The notes under the pieces: generated by a model
Databases searched by the model: none
The model's input: the letters and a program-made list of their open reading frames with translations, nothing else
Told to the model about the DNA's origin: nothing
Shown here: one piece after another, positions 61,228-64,000 of the stretch
Numbering within the stretch: position 1 is the stretch's first letter
Layout: the number at the start of each line of letters is the position of its first letter
Origin: Caulobacter zeae
GTDB taxonomy: Bacteria; Pseudomonadota; Alphaproteobacteria; Caulobacterales; Caulobacteraceae
Reading direction: 5' to 3'
DNA length: 64,000 nt
NCBI RefSeq assembly: GCF_002858925.1
Contig: NZ_PJRS01000049.1
Coordinates: forward strand, 124,001-188,000
Made by a program: the position numbers and the translations under genes

Positions 61228-61908
61228 TCAGGCCCGCACGAAGTCGAGGAACACCGGGGCGCAGTCGCCCAGCTTCTTTTCCTCGTAACGGGTGGTGACG
61301 TGGTCGGCCGGGATGGCCTGGCGATCGATCCCGTCCTCGGCGAAGCGGAAGGCGGGGCTGGCCAGCATCCGCTCGATCGTCCACTCGGCGTAGTCGGCCC
61401 AGTCGGTGGCGAAGCGGAAGGCCGCGCCGGGTTTCAGCACGCGAGCCAGGTCGGCCACGAACTCCGGCTGGATGATCCGGCGCTTGTTGTGCCGGGCCTT
61501 GTGCCAGGGGTCGGGGAACATCACGAAGAGGCGGTCGATGCTGGCGTCGGGCAGCCAGCCGACCACGTCGCGGGCGTCGCCCTCGTGGATGCGGACGTTC
61601 GAGAGGGCCTGTTCCTCGACGTGGCGCACGGCGCTGGCCACGCCGTTGACGAAGGGCTCGGCCCCGATCACCAGCACGTCGGGACGGCGGCCGGCCTGGG
61701 CGGCCATGTGCTCGCCGCCGCCGAAGCCGATCTCCAGCCAGGTCTCCTTGGCGTCCGGCATCAGGTCGCGCGGCTGGAAGGCCTCGTGCGGCACGGCGAT
61801 GGTCGGCAGCAGGCTGTCGAGCAGGGCCTGCTGGCGCGGCTTCACCGGCCGCGACTTCAGGCGGCCGAACGAGCGCAGCGGGCCGTGGGGCTGTTGAGGA
61901 TTGGTCAT
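61228..61908 (-). CDS. trmB: tRNA (guanine46-N7)-methyltransferase TrmB
   Basis: Methylates G46 of tRNA. The 226 residues from ATG 61908 show the SAM-binding motif WLEIGFGGGEHM and the substrate-site motifs FPDPWHKARHNKRR and TDWADYAEW. The frame is open upstream into metK's 3' region, which is not coding for this protein. It is downstream of metK on the same strand. Confidence 0.96.
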   Translation of the reverse strand: MTNPQQPHGPLRSFGRLKSRPVKPRQQALLDSLLPTIAVPHEAFQPRDLMPDAKETWLEIGFGGGEHMAAQAGRRPDVLVIGAEPFVNGVASAVRHVEEQALSNVRIHEGDARDVVGWLPDASIDRLFVMFPDPWHKARHNKRRIIQPEFVADLARVLKPGAAFRFATDWADYAEWTIERMLASPAFRFAEDGIDRQAIPADHVTTRYEEKKLGDCAPVFLDFVRA

Positions 61909-61981
61909 GGGGCGGGTCTTTAGCGGTGAAGAGGGGCGGAGGCCAGCGGCTCGACGGCCCGTCCTGCGAGGCCCAAAAGGA

Positions 61982-62009
61982 AAGGGCCCCGGCTCGCGCC
62001 GAGGCCCTT
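61982..62009 (-). terminator. Intrinsic terminator of metK
   Basis: AAGGGCCCCGGC and GCCGAGGCCCTT (61982-61993 with 61998-62009) pair with one mismatch around TCGC, followed on the minus strand by TCCTTTTGG. trmB may therefore be transcribed separately or by readthrough. Confidence 0.75.
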
Positions 62010-62033
62010 CCGAATTCCAGAAGGATGCGAGGC

Positions 62034-63257
62034 TTACGCCAGGCCCTTCAGTTCCGACACCAGGTCGGTCTTCTCCCACGAGAAGCCGCCTTCGTTGTCC
62101 GGCGTGCGGCCGAAGTGGCCGTAGGCGGCGGTGCGGGCGTAGATCGGGCGGTTCAGCTGCAGGTGCTCGCGGATCGAACGCGGCGTGGCGCCGCCGATCA
62201 GCTGCGGCAGGACCTTTTCCAGGACGGCCGGGTCGACCTTGCCGGTGCCGTGCAGGTCGACGTGGAACGAGACCGGCTGGGCCACGCCGATCGCATAGGC
62301 GATCTGGATCGTGCAGCGTTCGGCCAGGCCCGAGGCCACGACGTTCTTGGCCAGATAGCGGCAGGCATAGGCGGCCGAGCGGTCGACCTTGGTCGGGTCC
62401 TTGCCCGAGAAGGCGCCGCCGCCGTGCGGGGCCGCGCCGCCGTAGGTGTCGACGATGATCTTGCGGCCGGTGATCCCGGCGTCGCCGTCCGGGCCGCCGA
62501 TCTCGAAGCGGCCGGTCGGGTTGATCAGCCACTGGGTCTTCTTGGTGATCAGGCCTTCGGGGAAGATCGGCAGGATGTGCGGCTTGATCAGGTCGAGCAC
62601 GCGCTTGGAGGTCGGGGTCTTGCCGTCGATCTTCTTCTTGTGCTGGTGCGACACGACGATCGAGACGACGCGCTGCGGCACGCCGTTACCGTCGTATTCC
62701 AGCGTCACCTGGCTCTTGGCGTCGGGCTCCAGCTCGTGCAGCTCGCCCGAGTGGCGCAGTTCGGCCAGGCGCTTGAGGATGTTGTGGCTATATTGCAGCG
62801 TGGCCGGCATCAGCTCCGGGGTCTCCGTGCTGGCGTAGCCGAACATGATGCCCTGGTCGCCGGCGCCTTCGTCCTTCTTGTCGGTGGCGTCCACGCCCTG
62901 GGCGATGTGCGCCGACTGGCCGTGCAGGTAGCAGGCGTACTTGGCCTTTTCCCAGTGGAAGCCCTTCTGGGCGTAGCCGATGTCCTTGATGGCCGCGCGG
63001 ACCTTGGGCTCCAGGGACTTGATGATGTCCTTGGTCAGCTCCTTGTTGGCCTTCTTGTCGCCGCCCGGCTTGCCTGCGCGGACTTCGCCCGCCAGGACGA
63101 CGCGGTTGGTCGTGACCAGGGTTTCGCAAGCCACCCGAGCTTCCGGATCGGCGCTGAGGAAAGCGTCGACCACGGTGTCGCTGATGCGGTCGGCGACCTT
63201 GTCGGGGTGGCCTTCGGAGACGCTTTCGCTGGTGAAGATGTAGGACGAACGGCTCAA
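62034..63257 (-). CDS. metK: S-adenosylmethionine synthetase MetK
   Basis: Makes SAM from methionine and ATP. The 407-residue enzyme starts SRSSYIFTSESVSEGHPDKVAD, has the ATP site GYASTETPELMP and the P-loop-like GGGAFSGKDPTKVDRSAAYACRY, all typical. The start is TTG 63257 with GGAG 8 bases upstream. The stop TGA of a 23-codon upstream ORF overlaps this TTG. The order lnt-xre-metK-trmB on this strand is standard in alphaproteobacteria as I recall. Confidence 0.97.
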   Translation of the reverse strand: MSRSSYIFTSESVSEGHPDKVADRISDTVVDAFLSADPEARVACETLVTTNRVVLAGEVRAGKPGGDKKANKELTKDIIKSLEPKVRAAIKDIGYAQKGFHWEKAKYACYLHGQSAHIAQGVDATDKKDEGAGDQGIMFGYASTETPELMPATLQYSHNILKRLAELRHSGELHELEPDAKSQVTLEYDGNGVPQRVVSIVVSHQHKKKIDGKTPTSKRVLDLIKPHILPIFPEGLITKKTQWLINPTGRFEIGGPDGDAGITGRKIIVDTYGGAAPHGGGAFSGKDPTKVDRSAAYACRYLAKNVVASGLAERCTIQIAYAIGVAQPVSFHVDLHGTGKVDPAVLEKVLPQLIGGATPRSIREHLQLNRPIYARTAAYGHFGRTPDNEGGFSWEKTDLVSELKGLA

Positions 63258-63325
63258 GTGGACGGCTCCGGCTTATAGTCCAGCGCCCACGTGGCAACCG
63301 GCCTCGCGAGCTTAGCGAGAACCAT
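63254..63325 (-). CDS. Upstream ORF (23 codons) overlapping metK start
   Basis: ATG at 63325 to TGA at 63254-63256, sharing TTGA with the TTG start of metK. Its product would begin MVLAKLARPVATWALDY and end PEPST. The metK ribosome site (GGAG) lies within it. Directly upstream of its ATG is an AT-rich stretch (CATAAACTTATCTTTAT) that may contain the -10 region, so the ORF could be leaderless. It could control metK by translational coupling. Whether it is translated is unknown. Confidence 0.4.
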   Translation of the reverse strand: MVLAKLARPVATWALDYKPEPST

Positions 63326-63408
63326 ATAAAGATAAGTTTATGTCCGCAAGGCGGCTGGTCGCCTTTCCGGGGACGACGGGCCGGGCGAGGGCGCCCGGCC
63401 GCGAGTGG

Positions 63409-63834
63409 CTAGGCTTCTTCCTCGGCCATCGACCGGACGAGGTCGAGGATGCGACGGCGCACCGGGGCGCGGTTCAGGCGCGGGAACAGCGAGGCCAGCT
63501 CCAGGCCCTCGGGCGTCATCAGGAACTCGTGCACCTGGTGGTCGTTGCGCGCTTCGCCGTCGGCCGGTTCGGACGGATCGGCCAGGCCCTCGAAGAAGTA
63601 GGCGACCGGGGCCTGGAGGCTGCGGGCGATCTCGTAGAGCTTGCTGGCGCTGACGCGATTGGCGCCGCGCTCGTACTTCTGCACCTGCTGGAAGGTCAGG
63701 CCCAGGCTCTCGGCCAGCTTCTCCTGGCTGACGCCGAGGATCTTGCGGCGCATGCGGATACGAGCCCCGACGTGCAGGTCGACGGGGTTGGGCGAACGCT
63801 CGATTTCGGCGGTGGATTCGGGGGCGACGGTCAT
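63409..63834 (-). CDS. XRE-family helix-turn-helix regulator
   Basis: A 141-residue regulator with an HTH_3 domain at about residues 22-76 (RIRMRRKILGVSQEKLAESL, LTFQQVQKYERGANRVSASK) and a C-terminal helical part ending RRRILDLVRSMAEEEA. Genes of this type between lnt and metK are conserved in Caulobacter and Rhizobiales as I recall, so it is probably a core regulator, but the target is unknown. It lies 83 bases upstream of the metK leader. Confidence 0.9.
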   Translation of the reverse strand: MTVAPESTAEIERSPNPVDLHVGARIRMRRKILGVSQEKLAESLGLTFQQVQKYERGANRVSASKLYEIARSLQAPVAYFFEGLADPSEPADGEARNDHQVHEFLMTPEGLELASLFPRLNRAPVRRRILDLVRSMAEEEA

Positions 63835-63867
63835 GCTTAGGCATAGACCTAAGATTACGGCTTTAGT

Positions 63868-64000
63868 TCAGCCCATATCTTTCGCAGCGGCAAACTTCTG
63901 ACCGCCGATACGTGAGATGCCGATACAGATCGCCACCGAGGCGAGCAGCAGGATCGCCAACGGCCAGTCGCCCAGGCGCGAGGCCGGCGTGTCGTGGCCG
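63868..64000 (-). CDS. lnt: Apolipoprotein N-acyltransferase Lnt, C-terminal end only
   Basis: The frame enters from the right edge and ends TGA at 63868-63870. About 43 visible codons contain PASRLGDWPLAILLLASVA, a final hydrophobic membrane helix and the short tail GGQKFAAAKDMG. This matches the C terminus of Lnt (ARFGDWP-type box then the last transmembrane helix), which adds the third acyl chain to lipoproteins. Only the end is visible, so identity rests on this motif and on the lnt-xre-metK order. Confidence 0.7.
   Translation of the reverse strand, partial: GHDTPASRLGDWPLAILLLASVAICIGISRIGGQKFAAAKDMG

Noticed and set aside
63258..63405. A known SAM riboswitch before metK
   Set aside because: The conserved cores of the SAM-I, SAM-II and SAH/SAM-type riboswitches that I recall are not seen. 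A covariance-model search would be decisive.

Overview
This 64 kb window comes from the origin-proximal part of the chromosome of a Caulobacter-like alphaproteobacterium. GC content is high, and many proteins (ParA, ParB, DnaA, DnaK, DnaJ, SecB, LeuS) look like close relatives of the Caulobacter crescentus proteins as I remember them. Coding is dense, on both strands, with short gaps. I saw no rRNA, tRNA, CRISPR array, phage or transposase gene.

Layout. 1-2.4 kb: the end of rsmG, then parA and parB (chromosome segregation). 2.6-18.5 kb: mostly minus strand, with glnD, mutS, a tandem TonB-C-domain protein, dnaJ-dnaK, a secreted M1 aminopeptidase, alkB (plus), dnaA and rpsT. 18.6-27 kb: metabolism and repair, with an enoyl-CoA hydratase, a TraB/GumN protein, mutM, ubiE and ubiB split by a sulfotransferase, a HIT protein, mesaconyl-CoA hydratase and mdh. 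27-38.5 kb: an accessory-like stretch of small regulator/target pairs (HxlR with an SDR, MarR with an MFS pump, a nickel-type PadR with DUF2218, OxyR), an Ada-like methyltransferase, nth, and a tiny membrane-peptide gene downstream of a LexA box. 38.6-42.7 kb: adenosine kinase and hisB-hisH-hisA-hisF-hisE, the last four with overlapping start and stop codons. 42.8-50 kb: smr, mltA, a Tim44-like gene, secB, a cenR-like response regulator, an L,D-transpeptidase, a YggS protein, a ThiE-like protein, an ntrZ-like gene and a DUF3576 lipoprotein. 50-57.3 kb: leuS-lptE-holA, murJ and trpS. 57.5-64 kb: nfuA, a rutE-like gene, a lipoprotein, tsaB-rimI, fur, and convergent trmB-metK-xre-lnt.

Several genes act together: ParA/ParB/DnaA in the chromosome cycle, DnaK/DnaJ in protein folding, LeuS/LptE/HolA as a compact operon, MurJ/MltA/L,D-transpeptidase/CenR in envelope growth, and MutM/Nth/MutS/AlkB/Ada-like in DNA repair. 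The gene order has junctions (parB-glnD, holA-murJ, fur-trmB) that differ from the C. crescentus order as I remember it, and one of them carries a dispersed inverted repeat.

The most interesting new item is a 34-codon single-span membrane peptide at 29862-29966. A consensus alphaproteobacterial LexA box (GTTC-N7-GTTC) lies 77 bases upstream of it. It resembles in kind the SOS-induced small division inhibitor SidA of Caulobacter. Other notable items are a 23-codon upstream ORF whose stop overlaps the TTG start of metK, a tandem TonB-C protein anchored at its C terminus, palindromic operators at four regulator promoters, several families of inverted-repeat elements, and a possible moaB remnant before trpS.
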